NCBI RefSeq assembly: GCF_965139615.1
Contig: NZ_CBCSIQ010000005.1
Span: 1-64,000, forward strand
From: Kerstersia similis
GTDB taxonomy: Bacteria > Pseudomonadota > Gammaproteobacteria > Burkholderiales > Burkholderiaceae_B
Length of the DNA: 64,000 nucleotides
Reading direction: 5' to 3'
Within the stretch, counting starts at the first letter, position 1. Each line of letters begins with the position of its first letter. Position numbers and translations under genes: made by a program. Below the pieces are notes generated by a model. It worked only from the letters and a program-made list of their open reading frames with translations, ran no database searches and was not told the DNA's origin. Positions 54,266 through 63,914 of this stretch are shown here, piece after piece.

Positions 54266-56059
54266 TTATTTGTCCTCAACCTGCAGAATGGCCAGGAACG
54301 CCTCCTGCGGAATTTCCACCGTACCGACCTGCTTCATGCGCTTCTTGCCTGCCTTCTGTTTCTCAAGCAGCTTTTTCTTGCGCGAGATATCGCCACCATA
54401 GCACTTGGCCAACACGTTCTTGCGCAAGGCCTTGACGTTTTCACGCGCGATGATTTCCGCGCCGATGGCTGCCTGGATGGCCACATCGTACATTTGGCGC
54501 GGAATCAGCTCGCGCATCTTGGACACCACCTCACGCGCACGGAAACGCGCATTGCTGCGGTGAACAATCATGGAGAGCGCATCCACGCGATCGCTATTGA
54601 TCAGCAGATCGACCTTGACCACATCTGCCGAACGGTACTCCATGAATTCATAGTCCATCGAGGCATAGCCACGGGATACCGATTTCAGCCGGTCGAAGAA
54701 GTCCAGCACGATTTCGGCCAGCGGAATTTCATAGACCAGGTGCACCTGCTTGCCGTGATAGCTCATGTTGACCTGGGCGCCGCGCTTCTGGTTGCACAGC
54801 GTCATGACAGGGCCCACATACTCTTGCGGCATGAACAGCGTCACTTTCACGATGGGCTCGCGAATATCTTCGATCTTGCCCACTTCCGGCATGCGCGACG
54901 GACTTTCGACCATCAGCATTTCGCCATCCCGCTGCATCACTTCATACACCACCGACGGCGCGGTGGTGATGATGTCCATGTCGAACTCGCGCTCCAGGCG
55001 CTCCTGCACGATTTCCATGTGCAGCAGGCCCAGGAAACCGCAGCGGAAGCCAAAGCCCAGCGCCTGCGACACTTCCGGTTCGAACATCAGCGCGGCGTCA
55101 TTGAGCTTGAGCTTTTCCAGCGCATCACGCAGTTGATCGTATTCGCTGGATTCCACCGGATACAGGCCGGAAAACACCTGCGGCTGCACTTCCTTGAAAC
55201 CCGGCAAAGCGCCGGACGCCGGCTTGCCAGCCAGCGTCACGGTGTCGCCCACCTTGGCGTCTTCGAGTTCCTTGATACCTGCGATGATGAAACCGACCTC
55301 GCCCGCCGACAGGCTGTCGCGCTTGACGGACTTGGGGGTAAACACACCGATCTGCTCGCAGAGGTGGGTCGCGCCTGTCGCCATCAACAGGATCTTGTCC
55401 TTGGGACGCAGCACACCGTTGACGATGCGCACCAGCATGACCACGCCGACGTAGTTATCAAACCAGGAGTCGATGATCAAAGCCTGCAGGGGCTGATCCA
55501 CGCTGCCACGTGGCGGCGGCACCTTGGCAACCACCATCTCCAGGATATCGTCGATGCCCATGCCGCTTTTGGCACTGGCCAGCACCGCCTGCGAAGCGTC
55601 GATGCCGATGACATCCTCAATTTCCGAGCGTGCGCTCTCGGGATCGGCCTGGGGCAGATCCATCTTGTTGAGCACGGGCAGCACTTCCACGCCCAGTTCA
55701 ATGGCCGTGTAGCAGTTGGCGACCGTCTGCGCTTCCACGCCTTGCGAGGCATCCACCACCAGCAACGCGCCTTCGCAGGCCGACAGCGAACGGCTGACCT
55801 CATAGGAGAAATCGACGTGCCCCGGGGTGTCGATCAGGTTGAGCTGATAAACCTGACCGTCATTGGCCTTGTAGGTCAGCGCTGCCGTCTGGGCCTTGAT
55901 GGTAATGCCGCGCTCGCGCTCAAGATCCATGGAATCGAGCACCTGCGACGACATTTCCCGATCCTGCAGACCGCCGCAGCGCTGGATCAAGCGATCCGCC
56001 AGCGTCGATTTACCGTGGTCGATGTGGGCAATGATAGAGAAATTGCGGATATGCTGCAT
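54266..56059 (-). CDS. lepA: Elongation factor 4 (LepA)
   Basis: A 597-residue translational GTPase (EF4) that acts on ribosomes, probably in initiation or back-translocation under stress. G motifs are IIAHIDHGKSTLADRL, DTPGHVDF and NKMDLPQAD, and the LepA-specific C-terminal domain ends GKKRMKQVGTVEIPQEAFLA. It is the first gene of the lepA-lepB-rnc-era-recO operon. Confidence 0.96.
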   Translation of the reverse strand: MQHIRNFSIIAHIDHGKSTLADRLIQRCGGLQDREMSSQVLDSMDLERERGITIKAQTAALTYKANDGQVYQLNLIDTPGHVDFSYEVSRSLSACEGALLVVDASQGVEAQTVANCYTAIELGVEVLPVLNKMDLPQADPESARSEIEDVIGIDASQAVLASAKSGMGIDDILEMVVAKVPPPRGSVDQPLQALIIDSWFDNYVGVVMLVRIVNGVLRPKDKILLMATGATHLCEQIGVFTPKSVKRDSLSAGEVGFIIAGIKELEDAKVGDTVTLAGKPASGALPGFKEVQPQVFSGLYPVESSEYDQLRDALEKLKLNDAALMFEPEVSQALGFGFRCGFLGLLHMEIVQERLEREFDMDIITTAPSVVYEVMQRDGEMLMVESPSRMPEVGKIEDIREPIVKVTLFMPQEYVGPVMTLCNQKRGAQVNMSYHGKQVHLVYEIPLAEIVLDFFDRLKSVSRGYASMDYEFMEYRSADVVKVDLLINSDRVDALSMIVHRSNARFRAREVVSKMRELIPRQMYDVAIQAAIGAEIIARENVKALRKNVLAKCYGGDISRKKKLLEKQKAGKKRMKQVGTVEIPQEAFLAILQVEDK

Positions 56060-56143
56060 AAACCGTCATGAAAAAGGCGGAAACAGGCCGGCTGGTGCCC
56101 GATAGGCAGGCATTCGCCGCCCGGCCGGGATTTAGCCGTGATA

Positions 56144-56174
56144 GCAAAAAGGGGCGCAACGCACCCCTTTTTGC
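56144..56174. terminator. Bidirectional-looking hairpin between mucD and lepA
   Basis: GCAAAAAGGGG pairs perfectly with CCCCTTTTTGC across a 9-base loop. Its own T-rich arm can serve as a terminator tract for mucD on the minus strand. Confidence 0.7.
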
Positions 56175-56204
56175 GGCAACCAGCCATTTTAGCGGGTTTT
56201 GCCC

Positions 56205-57707
56205 TTACTTCGCGGGCAGTTCCAGCGTCACCCACAGGCTGATGTCATCACGACGCACCAACAAGGCCGCACGGCTGCCCGGTTTCAGCTCGGAAACCAG
56301 CTTGTTGAACTGCTCGGGTGCAGTGATATCCTGGGTGTTGAACGTCAGCAACACATCACCCTCACGGATGCCAGCTGCGGCAGCCGGGCCTTCGGCACGA
56401 CGCACCACGACCCCTCCGGAAACCTTCAACGCTGCCCGGGCCTCGGCATCCAGCGGCGCCACAACCAGACCCAGCGCATTGGCATTGGCTGTCGCAGGTG
56501 CTTGCTCGGCTGCCGGGCTTTCATCTGCCGGAATCTCGCCGATACGCACGCTCAAGGTCATTTTCTTACCCTTGCGCCAGACTTCCAGCGGCGCCTTGGT
56601 ATCCGGCTTGGTATCGCCAACCAGGCGCGGCAGATCAGACCAGCGTTTGATTTCATGACCATTGAAGCCCACGATCACATCGCCGGCCTGCACGCCAGCA
56701 GCTTCTGCCGGGCCTTTTTCCTCAACCATGCTGACCATCGCACCTTGCGAGTTGGGCAGGCCGATGGCGTCAGCCACATCCTTGCTGACCTCGGAAATCT
56801 GCACACCGATACGGCCGCGCACCACCCGGCCATTGGCCTTGAGCTGATCTGCCACCCGCATGGCTTCGTCTATGGGAATGGCCAGGGAGATACCGATGAA
56901 GCCGCCGCTGCGCGTCACGATCTGGGAATTGATACCGACAGCTTCACCATCCAGGTTGATCAGCGGTCCGCCGGAGTTACCCGGATTGACGGCCACATCC
57001 GTCTGGATGAAAGGCAGGTAATCCCCGGTTTCCCGGCCAATGGCGCTCACGATACCGGACGTCACGGTGGACTCCAGGCCAAAGGGCGAACCGATGGCCA
57101 GCACCCACTGGCCCTTGCGCAGCTTGTTGGAATCACCTATGGCCAGCGGCTGCAAGTCTTTCTGGTCATCGACCTTGATCACCGCCACATCGGTACGCGC
57201 ATCGGCACCGATCAGGCGCGCCTTGACCTCACGGCCATCGGTGAAGGTAACGAAAATATCCGTTGCGCCATCGACAACGTGGTTATTGGTGAGGATATAG
57301 CCATCATCGGACACGATAAAGCCCGAACCGATACCGCGCGGCACCGTACGCGGCTCTGCCGGCGCTTGCCCGGCCCCCGGCCCAGGCCGGCGTCCGGCTC
57401 CCGGCGGTACCATATCGGGGCCGAAGAACCAGCGGAACATTTCATAGGGGTCATCACCGCCAAAGCCAGGCATGCCGCCACGGGGCTGCACGGTGGCAGT
57501 GGTTCGGATATTCACGACCGAACCTTCGGTCTTTTCCACAATCGACGTGAAATCCGGCAAGCCGTCCAGCGTGCGCGTCTGCGCCATGGCCTGCTGGGCG
57601 CCCAGCGTCATGCACGCCGCCAGCGCCAGGGTCGCCGCCCGGAGGGCGGCAGAACGGAATAATCCGGTCATCAAAGAGTCACTACGCATAATAGCCTTCT
57701 GCTCCAT
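56205..57707 (-). CDS. mucD: Periplasmic serine protease MucD (DegP/HtrA family)
   Basis: A 500-residue HtrA-type protease and chaperone for damaged envelope proteins. The triad is seen in TNNHVVDGA, ADARTDVAVIKV and VNPGNSGGPLIN, followed by two PDZ domains (VRGRIGVQISEVSKDVADAI; LGLVVAPLDAEARAAL). A signal peptide precedes. The ATG at 57707 has AGGA six bases before it. It ends the rpoE-rseA-rseB-mucD operon, the usual place for mucD. Confidence 0.95.
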   Translation of the reverse strand: MEQKAIMRSDSLMTGLFRSAALRAATLALAACMTLGAQQAMAQTRTLDGLPDFTSIVEKTEGSVVNIRTTATVQPRGGMPGFGGDDPYEMFRWFFGPDMVPPGAGRRPGPGAGQAPAEPRTVPRGIGSGFIVSDDGYILTNNHVVDGATDIFVTFTDGREVKARLIGADARTDVAVIKVDDQKDLQPLAIGDSNKLRKGQWVLAIGSPFGLESTVTSGIVSAIGRETGDYLPFIQTDVAVNPGNSGGPLINLDGEAVGINSQIVTRSGGFIGISLAIPIDEAMRVADQLKANGRVVRGRIGVQISEVSKDVADAIGLPNSQGAMVSMVEEKGPAEAAGVQAGDVIVGFNGHEIKRWSDLPRLVGDTKPDTKAPLEVWRKGKKMTLSVRIGEIPADESPAAEQAPATANANALGLVVAPLDAEARAALKVSGGVVVRRAEGPAAAAGIREGDVLLTFNTQDITAPEQFNKLVSELKPGSRAALLVRRDDISLWVTLELPAK

Positions 57708-57747
57708 ACTCATTCCTGCCCAAGGAGGAACTCAGGGTTAAGGTCTC

Positions 57748-58803
57748 TTACTGCGGCGCGCCCGGCACGTATTCCACTGCATCGACCACGTGCGCCAGCG
57801 CATCGGCGGGCACCTCGCCCACCGCCGTCAGCCAGTAATCGGCAATGCGCACGCCATGGATATGGGTTGCGCCCCGCTGCGCCTGCTCGCGTACCGGGCG
57901 CCCGGTACGGGACGAGGACTGCAGCGGCTCGATAAACACCGAGAAAGCCGCCAACCCATCTGACAGCACCAACTGGCTAACAGTTTCACGGTGATTTAAA
58001 TTTCTTTGCACTTGCATCACCGGCACAAAGCCCGGCGGCGGCGTAATGCGCCAGCCCTGGCTCGCCAGATCCACCGGCGCCATGTGGCTGCTCTGCACTT
58101 CCCAGCCAGGCTCCACCGCCTCGCCACGCAGGCGGGCCGGATTGACGTCGGCACCGGTGTCCAGCGCAGCAAAGGCATATTGCTCCAGCACCTGCCCGTC
58201 CTGCCCGAGAATCTGGGCCTTCAAGAGCAATCCGGTAGCCTGGTCGATGCAAACCCGGTGCGCATAGCGGTAATTGTCCTTGGGTTCGATATGCGCAACC
58301 TGGCAAGGACGTCCGGCGATACGCGCCAGGCCGCTGTCATCCACACGCACCACATAATGCTGCAGCAGATTCGTCGCGTCTCCTTGCAAGAGCGAGGGAA
58401 AACGGCCGGATTTGCCGGAATCCTGCTTGACCAGCTTGCGCTGCGGCAGCACATAGCTCACATCGTCGTTATGGCGCAGATATTCCCTGGGTTCGCCATC
58501 CAGCGCATACATGCGCTCACGCTCGCCCGTGCCATCCATGATATGCGCCAGCAGCGACGACTGCAGGGCCTGGCCCTGCTGATAGATCAGAATGCCGCTG
58601 TAGTCCTCGTCCCGAGCCGCCGCCTGGACACGGTCCAGCAACGCCTTGGCGTCGGCTTCGCTCAGCGCTGCCGACGCTGGAGCGGCCTGTACCGGGCCTG
58701 CCAGCACCAACGCGCCGGCCAGACTCAATACGCCCAGCAAGCTCCGCTTGCGCTGCCGATCATCCTGCGCGGCTTCTCTCTTCATGGCTGCCCGTCCCAG
58801 CAT
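57748..58803 (-). CDS. rseB: Sigma-E regulatory protein RseB/MucB
   Basis: A 351-residue periplasmic protein that binds RseA and shields it from cleavage until envelope stress occurs. A signal (LLGVLSLAGALVLAGPVQA) precedes the lipoprotein-localisation-like fold (ALLDRVQAAARDEDYSGILI, REYLRHNDDVSYVLPQRKLV) and the C-terminal MucB/RseB domain (GWRITPPPGFVPVMQVQRNL). The ATG at 58803 has GAGG six bases upstream; the ATG at 58785 is also possible. Confidence 0.9.
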   Translation of the reverse strand: MLGRAAMKREAAQDDRQRKRSLLGVLSLAGALVLAGPVQAAPASAALSEADAKALLDRVQAAARDEDYSGILIYQQGQALQSSLLAHIMDGTGERERMYALDGEPREYLRHNDDVSYVLPQRKLVKQDSGKSGRFPSLLQGDATNLLQHYVVRVDDSGLARIAGRPCQVAHIEPKDNYRYAHRVCIDQATGLLLKAQILGQDGQVLEQYAFAALDTGADVNPARLRGEAVEPGWEVQSSHMAPVDLASQGWRITPPPGFVPVMQVQRNLNHRETVSQLVLSDGLAAFSVFIEPLQSSSRTGRPVREQAQRGATHIHGVRIADYWLTAVGEVPADALAHVVDAVEYVPGAPQ

Positions 58804-58811
58804 CGGCCGCC

Positions 58812-59306
58812 TCACAGGCCGCCATCAAAGGAAACCTGGCGGATACCTGAGCCCGGATTCGCCAGCTCCCGGTGGGCATCGACATACTCCAGCAAGGCGG
58901 GGGCCTCGACCGAACGGCCATCGGCCAACACCGGTGCGGGCGAACCGCCAGTGGAGAAATAGGGTTGCGCCACCCAGGCCACCGAGGCCACGGCCGCAGC
59001 GGCAGCCAGCCCGGACAGGCCGAAACGCCAGACACGACCGCTGCGGCGCGGCGTCATCAGCGTGGGTTCCTGCTCCAGCGCGCCAGCGAGCCGTACCCGC
59101 CATTTTTCCGATACCTGGATCGACAGCCCGGGGCTGCGCAATACATCACCGATCAGATGGTAAGCGTCCCAATCCTGGCGCCCCTTGGGCGTATCCAGTT
59201 CCATTGGCCAGACGTCACCGCCTTCGCCATCCATGAAAGCGGACAATGCCTGTTCGCGCGACAGGGCATCCGCTTCGGCCTCTCGCCTTTGCGTACTTGA
59301 CTGCAT
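58812..59306 (-). CDS. rseA: Anti-sigma-E factor RseA/MucA
   Basis: A 164-residue single-span membrane anti-sigma factor. The N-terminal cytoplasmic part (LSAFMDGEGGDVWPMEL, RQDWDAYHLIGDVLRSPGLS) is the sigma-binding region. One helix follows at about residues 92-111 (RFGLSGLAAAAAVASVAWVA) and then a periplasmic tail. It lies 9 bases after rpoE and just before rseB. Confidence 0.9.
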   Translation of the reverse strand: MQSSTQRREAEADALSREQALSAFMDGEGGDVWPMELDTPKGRQDWDAYHLIGDVLRSPGLSIQVSEKWRVRLAGALEQEPTLMTPRRSGRVWRFGLSGLAAAAAVASVAWVAQPYFSTGGSPAPVLADGRSVEAPALLEYVDAHRELANPGSGIRQVSFDGGL

Positions 59307-59315
59307 GCTAGCTCC

Positions 59316-59915
59316 TTACCAGCGCCGTTCCTGATCCGTATCCAGCAACGGGCGCAAACGGGCGGCGATTGCCTCCCGTGCGCGGAAAATCCGCGACCTT
59401 ACCGTTCCAATAGGACAATTCATGGTCTGAGCAATTTCGTCGTAGCTCATCCCCTCGATTTCCCTCAGCACGATAGCCGTACGCAGCTCCTCCGGCAGTT
59501 CCTCGATCACTGCATTGACCGTCGCGGCAATTTCGCGGCTGGCAAGCACCGATTCCGGTGTGCTGATATCGCTTAGGTTGTCGGTTTCACTAAAAGTTTC
59601 ACCATCTTCGTTTTCCAATACGCCGGTGCCGCTCGGACGCCGGCCGGAAGCCGACAGCCAGTTGCGCGCCGTATTGATGGCAATACGATACAACCAGGTA
59701 TAGAAAGCGCTCTCACCACGGAATTGACCCAGGGCCCGATAGGCCTTGATAAAGGTTTCCTGCGCAACATCTTCCAGGTCTGCCGGGTCGCGGATCATGC
59801 GCGACAACAGCCGCATTATCTTGCGCTGGTACTTGCGCACCAGCAGATCAAATGCAGTCTTGTCGCCTTGCTGCACCCTTGCGACCAGGGCGCTATCGAC
59901 CTCTTTTTCACTCAT
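59316..59915 (-). CDS. rpoE: Sigma-E factor RpoE/AlgU
   Basis: A 199-residue ECF sigma factor closely matching RpoE/AlgU. Region 2 includes LVRKYQRKIMRLLSRMIRDP and DLEDVAQETFIKAYRALGQF, and AFYTWLYRIAINTARNWL precedes region 4 (MSYDEIAQTMNCPIGTVRSR). It directs the envelope-stress response and its own operon. The sigma-E-like promoter at 7403 is a possible target in this window. Confidence 0.96.
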   Translation of the reverse strand: MSEKEVDSALVARVQQGDKTAFDLLVRKYQRKIMRLLSRMIRDPADLEDVAQETFIKAYRALGQFRGESAFYTWLYRIAINTARNWLSASGRRPSGTGVLENEDGETFSETDNLSDISTPESVLASREIAATVNAVIEELPEELRTAIVLREIEGMSYDEIAQTMNCPIGTVRSRIFRAREAIAARLRPLLDTDQERRW

Positions 59916-60370
59916 GCAGTTCCTCCCGGACGCGGCTCGCCCAGATTGAACTGCTGGCGCACTGCCAGCAGATTCAAGCGCCGCCAGCCCGCAGGCTCAA
60001 CGGCGTCGCGCCAGATAGTCATATGCTGCACGCCTTGCGGCCCTTCCAGGCGCAAGGCCAGGCAAGATGCCGACGCCTGAACCGACCAGCAACTTACATT
60101 CTGCCAGCCCGACCGGGCGCGCACACTGAAATTGCCTTGAGCATCGACGCGCAGCAGACCCTGGCGCGATACCAGGCGATGCTCATGCCAGGCCATTACA
60201 AACATGGCGGACACCCCTGCCAGCCAAGCCAGCCAGGTGTCCGCCATATGCCAGGACAGAACCAGCGCCAGGCAGGCGCCTGACGCAATGCTAACGGAAC
60301 CGGCAAGCGCCCAACGGCGCTTGCTGCTCCCGGGCGCCACCAGCAGCACGCCCTGTCCGGCGGCGTCCAC
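59912..60370 (-). CDS. YgfX-like small membrane protein
   Basis: A 152-residue protein with two adjacent membrane helices (residues about 20-55; GSVSIASGACLALVLSW, WLAWLAGVSAMFVMAW) and a beta-rich soluble part ending TIWRDAVEPAGWRRLNLLAV. This tail resembles the YgfX/CptA family. The GTG at 60370 lies 4 bases after the fabF stop, with AAGG upstream, and the stop overlaps the rpoE start (ATGA). The open frame runs further upstream, but only inside fabF. E. coli YgfX has been reported to affect cell division proteins; that is not established for this protein. Confidence 0.65.
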   Translation of the reverse strand: MDAAGQGVLLVAPGSSKRRWALAGSVSIASGACLALVLSWHMADTWLAWLAGVSAMFVMAWHEHRLVSRQGLLRVDAQGNFSVRARSGWQNVSCWSVQASASCLALRLEGPQGVQHMTIWRDAVEPAGWRRLNLLAVRQQFNLGEPRPGGTA

Positions 60371-60374
60371 GATA

Positions 60375-61604
60375 TCAGACCTTGCGGACGACCATCGAGC
60401 CGTTGGTGCCACCGAAACCAAAGGAGTTCGACAGGGCCACGTCGATCTTGAGCTCACGCGCCTGATTGGCGCAGTAGTCGAGATCGCACTCGGGATCCTG
60501 GTTAAACAGATTGATCGTCGGGGGCGAGACCTGGTTATAAACGGCCAGCGTGGTGAACACGGCTTCGATACCGCCTGCCGCACCCAGCAAATGGCCGGTC
60601 ATGGACTTGGTCGAATTGATCACGAGCTTGCGCGCGTGATCGCCGAATGCCAGCTTCAGTGCCTCGGTCTCGTTCTTGTCGCCCAGCGGCGTGGAGGTAC
60701 CGTGCGCATTCACATAGCTGATTTCGTCGGCATTGATGCCGCCGTTGCGCAGCGCGTTCTGCACGCCGCGTGCCGGGCCTTCGCGGTTCGGCGCAGTGAT
60801 GTGATAGGCGTCGGAGCTCATGCCATAACCGGCGAACTCGCCATAGATACGGGCGCCGCGCTTGCGCGCATGCTCGTATTCCTCCAGCACCAGCACACCC
60901 GCGCCTTCACCCAGCACGAAACCGTCACGATCGCGATCCCAGGGACGCGATGCCGTTTCCGGATCGTCGTTGCGCAAAGAGAGGGCACGCATGGCCGCGA
61001 AACCGCCGATACCCAGCGGCGAAACCGTGGATTCGGCACCGCCAGCCAGCATGACGTCAGCGTCACCATATTCGATCAGGCGGGCGGCATCACCAATGCT
61101 GTGCAGACCCGTCGTACATGCGGACACGACCGCATAGCTCGGGCCACGCATGCCGAACCGGATGGACAGCTGCCCGGAAATCAGGTTGATCAGCGAAGCC
61201 GGCACGAAGAACGGCGATATGCGGCGGGCACCACGTTCCAGGTATTCGGTCTGCGTTTCTTCGATACGGGGCAAGCCACCGATACCCGACCCGACGATGA
61301 CGCCGACCCGGTCTGCATTGGCTTCGGTAATTTCCAGCCCGCTATCCTGCCACGCCTGCACCCCGGCAGCCACGCCATAATGGATGAAGGTATCCATCTG
61401 ACGCGCTTCCTTGGACGGAATGTATTGCGTGACATCAAAATCTTTTACTTCGCCGGCGATCTGGGCCGTCAGACCAGACGGATCGAAGCGGGTAATACGC
61501 CCGATCCCGGACCGTCCGTTGACGATGTTGTCCCATGCCGTAGCGATGTCGTTGCCGACGGGGCTGACGATACCCAGGCCTGTAATCACGACACGTCGCT
61601 TCAC
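60375..61604 (-). CDS. fabF: 3-oxoacyl-ACP synthase II
   Basis: A 409-residue condensing enzyme that elongates acyl-ACP with malonyl-ACP. It has the active Cys in VVSACTTGLHSIGDAA, the first His in NAHGTSTPLGDK and the second in KSMTGHLLGAAGG, plus the glycine-rich NSFGFGGTNGSMV end. It follows acpP after 162 bases, in which I see no gene. Confidence 0.96.
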   Translation of the reverse strand: MKRRVVITGLGIVSPVGNDIATAWDNIVNGRSGIGRITRFDPSGLTAQIAGEVKDFDVTQYIPSKEARQMDTFIHYGVAAGVQAWQDSGLEITEANADRVGVIVGSGIGGLPRIEETQTEYLERGARRISPFFVPASLINLISGQLSIRFGMRGPSYAVVSACTTGLHSIGDAARLIEYGDADVMLAGGAESTVSPLGIGGFAAMRALSLRNDDPETASRPWDRDRDGFVLGEGAGVLVLEEYEHARKRGARIYGEFAGYGMSSDAYHITAPNREGPARGVQNALRNGGINADEISYVNAHGTSTPLGDKNETEALKLAFGDHARKLVINSTKSMTGHLLGAAGGIEAVFTTLAVYNQVSPPTINLFNQDPECDLDYCANQARELKIDVALSNSFGFGGTNGSMVVRKV

Positions 61605-61766
61605 GGGTGACTCCTAAAACAGACAAAGAAAAGGCGGCCTGCAGACCACGACAAACGCCGCATCAGCCAGGATGACCGGTCGATCGGAATTCGTCGCTAG
61701 TCTTCAGTAACCGCCTGACGGACGGGCGCGCCAGGCACGCCCGATACCCATTACAGACAACAAGAA

Positions 61767-62006
61767 TTACGACTTCAGGTTGGTGCTGACGTAGTCGATG
61801 GCTTGCTGAACGTTGGTGATCTTCTCCGCCTCTTCGTCGGGGATCTCGGTTTCGAATTCGTCTTCCAGCGCCATGACCAATTCGACCATGTCGAGCGAAT
61901 CGGCACCGAGGTCGTCAAGGAAGGAAGATTCGTTCTTGACCTCGGCTTCGTTGACGCCAAGTTGTTCAGCGACGATCTTCTTGACGCGCTGTTCGATGCT
62001 TTCCAT
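61767..62006 (-). CDS. acpP: Acyl carrier protein
   Basis: A 79-residue acyl carrier protein. Ser37 in DDLGADSLDMVELVMALEDE takes the phosphopantetheine arm. The ATG at 62006 has GGAGATCTGC upstream. It lies between fabG and fabF, its usual place in the fatty-acid synthesis cluster. Confidence 0.98.
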   Translation of the reverse strand: MESIEQRVKKIVAEQLGVNEAEVKNESSFLDDLGADSLDMVELVMALEDEFETEIPDEEAEKITNVQQAIDYVSTNLKS

Positions 62007-62188
62007 GCAGATCTCCAAATGGGGAAAAATCCCGCGAATTATAGCCAAGCGTGAAAATTTTCAAACACCGGCCGTGACAAAAAAACATGTACTCGCGCAA
62101 CGGGCTGCTGCGCGGCGTACGCCTCTGACAAATGCCAGCGGTTTTCCACCCCTTGCGTCGGGGCCGGAGCACCGCCAGCACAGCGGCA

Positions 62189-62926
62189 TTACTGCATATA
62201 CATGCCACCGTTCACGTGCAGCGTGCTGCCCGTAATGTAACCTGCCTGCGGTCCGGCCAGGAAGGCCACCGCATTGGCAATATCCGCCGGATCGCCCAAA
62301 CGACCCAAGGGAATCTGCGACAACAGCGCGCTGGTCTGATTTTCGCCCAGCGCACGCGTCATGTCAGTCTCGATGAAACCCGGAGCAACGCAGTTTACCG
62401 TGATTCCACGGCTGCCCAGCTCGCGCGCCAGCGCACGGGCCATGCCGGCCACGCCCGCCTTGGCGGCCGCGTAATTGGCTTGCCCGGCATTGCCGCTGGC
62501 GCCAACGACCGACGTAATGTTGATGATACGGCCCCAACGGGCCTTCATCATCGGGCGCATGACCGCACGCGACATGCGGAACACTGCCGTCAGATTGGTT
62601 TCCAGCACAGCATCCCAATCCTCGTCCTTCATGCGCATGGCCAGCGTATCACGCGTAATGCCCGCATTGTTGACCAGGATATGCGGGCCACCGCCTTCTG
62701 CCGTCAGCGCTTCGACCAACGCAGCGCACGCCGCTGCATCATTGACGTTAAGCACAACGCCACGACCACCCTGCGGAGCCAGCGCAGCCGTAATATCCTG
62801 GGCACCTGCTTCCGAGGTTGCCGTCCCTATCACTTTGGCACCCCGGGCCGCCAGTTCCAGCGCCACGGCGCGGCCAATGCCACGGGAAGCACCCGTTACC
62901 AGCGCAATCTTGTCCTGCAGTTCCAT
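62189..62926 (-). CDS. fabG: 3-oxoacyl-ACP reductase
   Basis: A 245-residue short-chain dehydrogenase using NADPH to reduce 3-oxoacyl-ACP. It has the cofactor motif TGASRGIGRAVALEL, NNAGITRDTLAMRMKDEDW, and the active-site YAAAKAGVAG. Two ATGs are tandem; 62926 has AGGA seven bases upstream. It follows fabD by 17 bases. Confidence 0.96.
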   Translation of the reverse strand: MELQDKIALVTGASRGIGRAVALELAARGAKVIGTATSEAGAQDITAALAPQGGRGVVLNVNDAAACAALVEALTAEGGGPHILVNNAGITRDTLAMRMKDEDWDAVLETNLTAVFRMSRAVMRPMMKARWGRIINITSVVGASGNAGQANYAAAKAGVAGMARALARELGSRGITVNCVAPGFIETDMTRALGENQTSALLSQIPLGRLGDPADIANAVAFLAGPQAGYITGSTLHVNGGMYMQ

Positions 62927-62943
62927 CATCCGTTCCTCAATCC

Positions 62944-63879
62944 TCAAGCGCCTGCCAGCGCGGCCAGCGCCGCTTCCAGCGAGGCAGGGTCCGCCACCGA
63001 CAAGGCCGTGATTTCAGGCTCGATGCGGCGCACCAGCCCGGTCAGCACCTTGCCCGGCCCGAATTCCACAATATGAGTCACACCCTGGGCACGGAAGGCC
63101 TGCACGGTTTCCACCCAGCGCACCGGATGCCAGGCCTGACGCACTAGCGCGTCACGGATCGCTTCCGGTGTCGTTTCCACAGCGACATCGACGTTATTGA
63201 CGACAGGAACCAGCGGTGCATTGATCGTCACGCCAGCCAATGCCTGGCCCAGCACATCGGCAGCAGGACGCAGCAGGCTGGAGTGGAAAGGCGCCGAAAC
63301 TGGCAAGGGCAAGGCACGCTTCGCACCCGCAGCCTTGGCACCCGCGCAGGCGCGCTCAACTGCGCCCTTGTGGCCGGCGATCACCACCTGCGCCGGGGCA
63401 TTGAAATTCACGGCTTCAACCACTTCGCCCTGTGCGGCTTCCTGGCACACGGCACGTACGGTATCGTCGTCCAGGCCAAGAATGGCAGCCATGCCGCCTT
63501 CGCCTACCGGCACAGCCTGCTGCATGGCATTGGCCCGCACCCGAACCAGCGGCACGGCATCAGCCAGCGACAAAGCCCCGGCAGCGACCAAAGCCGAATA
63601 CTCGCCCAGGCTGTGCCCGGCCATGACGGCCGCTTGCGCCCCACCCGCAGCGCGCCAGGCGCGATAGGCCGCCACTGCGGCCACGAGCATGGCAGGCTGG
63701 GTATTGGTCGTCAGGTTCAGCTGTTCAGCCGGCCCCTGGGCAATCAGTGCAGCCAGGTCTTCGCCCAGCGCAGCATTGGCTTCGGCCATCACGGCAGCCA
63801 CATCGGGCTGGCCGGCCCAGGCGTCAAGCATGCCTACCGATTGCGAGCCCTGGCCCGGAAAGACGAACGCGAGTTTCAT
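62944..63879 (-). CDS. fabD: Malonyl-CoA:ACP transacylase
   Basis: A 311-residue transacylase loading malonate onto ACP. It has the N-terminal LAFVFPGQGSQSVGML, the nucleophile Ser in MAGHSLGEYSALVAAGAL, and the later VPVGEGGMAAILGLDD. The ATG at 63879 is used; a TTG at 63882 also fits the ribosome site AGGAG. Confidence 0.96.
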   Translation of the reverse strand: MKLAFVFPGQGSQSVGMLDAWAGQPDVAAVMAEANAALGEDLAALIAQGPAEQLNLTTNTQPAMLVAAVAAYRAWRAAGGAQAAVMAGHSLGEYSALVAAGALSLADAVPLVRVRANAMQQAVPVGEGGMAAILGLDDDTVRAVCQEAAQGEVVEAVNFNAPAQVVIAGHKGAVERACAGAKAAGAKRALPLPVSAPFHSSLLRPAADVLGQALAGVTINAPLVPVVNNVDVAVETTPEAIRDALVRQAWHPVRWVETVQAFRAQGVTHIVEFGPGKVLTGLVRRIEPEITALSVADPASLEAALAALAGA

Positions 63880-63914
63880 CAATGCGTCTCCTGTGTGATG
63901 AAGTCTGGGAGCAA

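Noticed and set aside
53906..56071. Plus-strand frame of 721 residues opposite lepB and lepA
   Set aside because: Histidine- and glutamine-rich antisense translation of lepA; no family signature.
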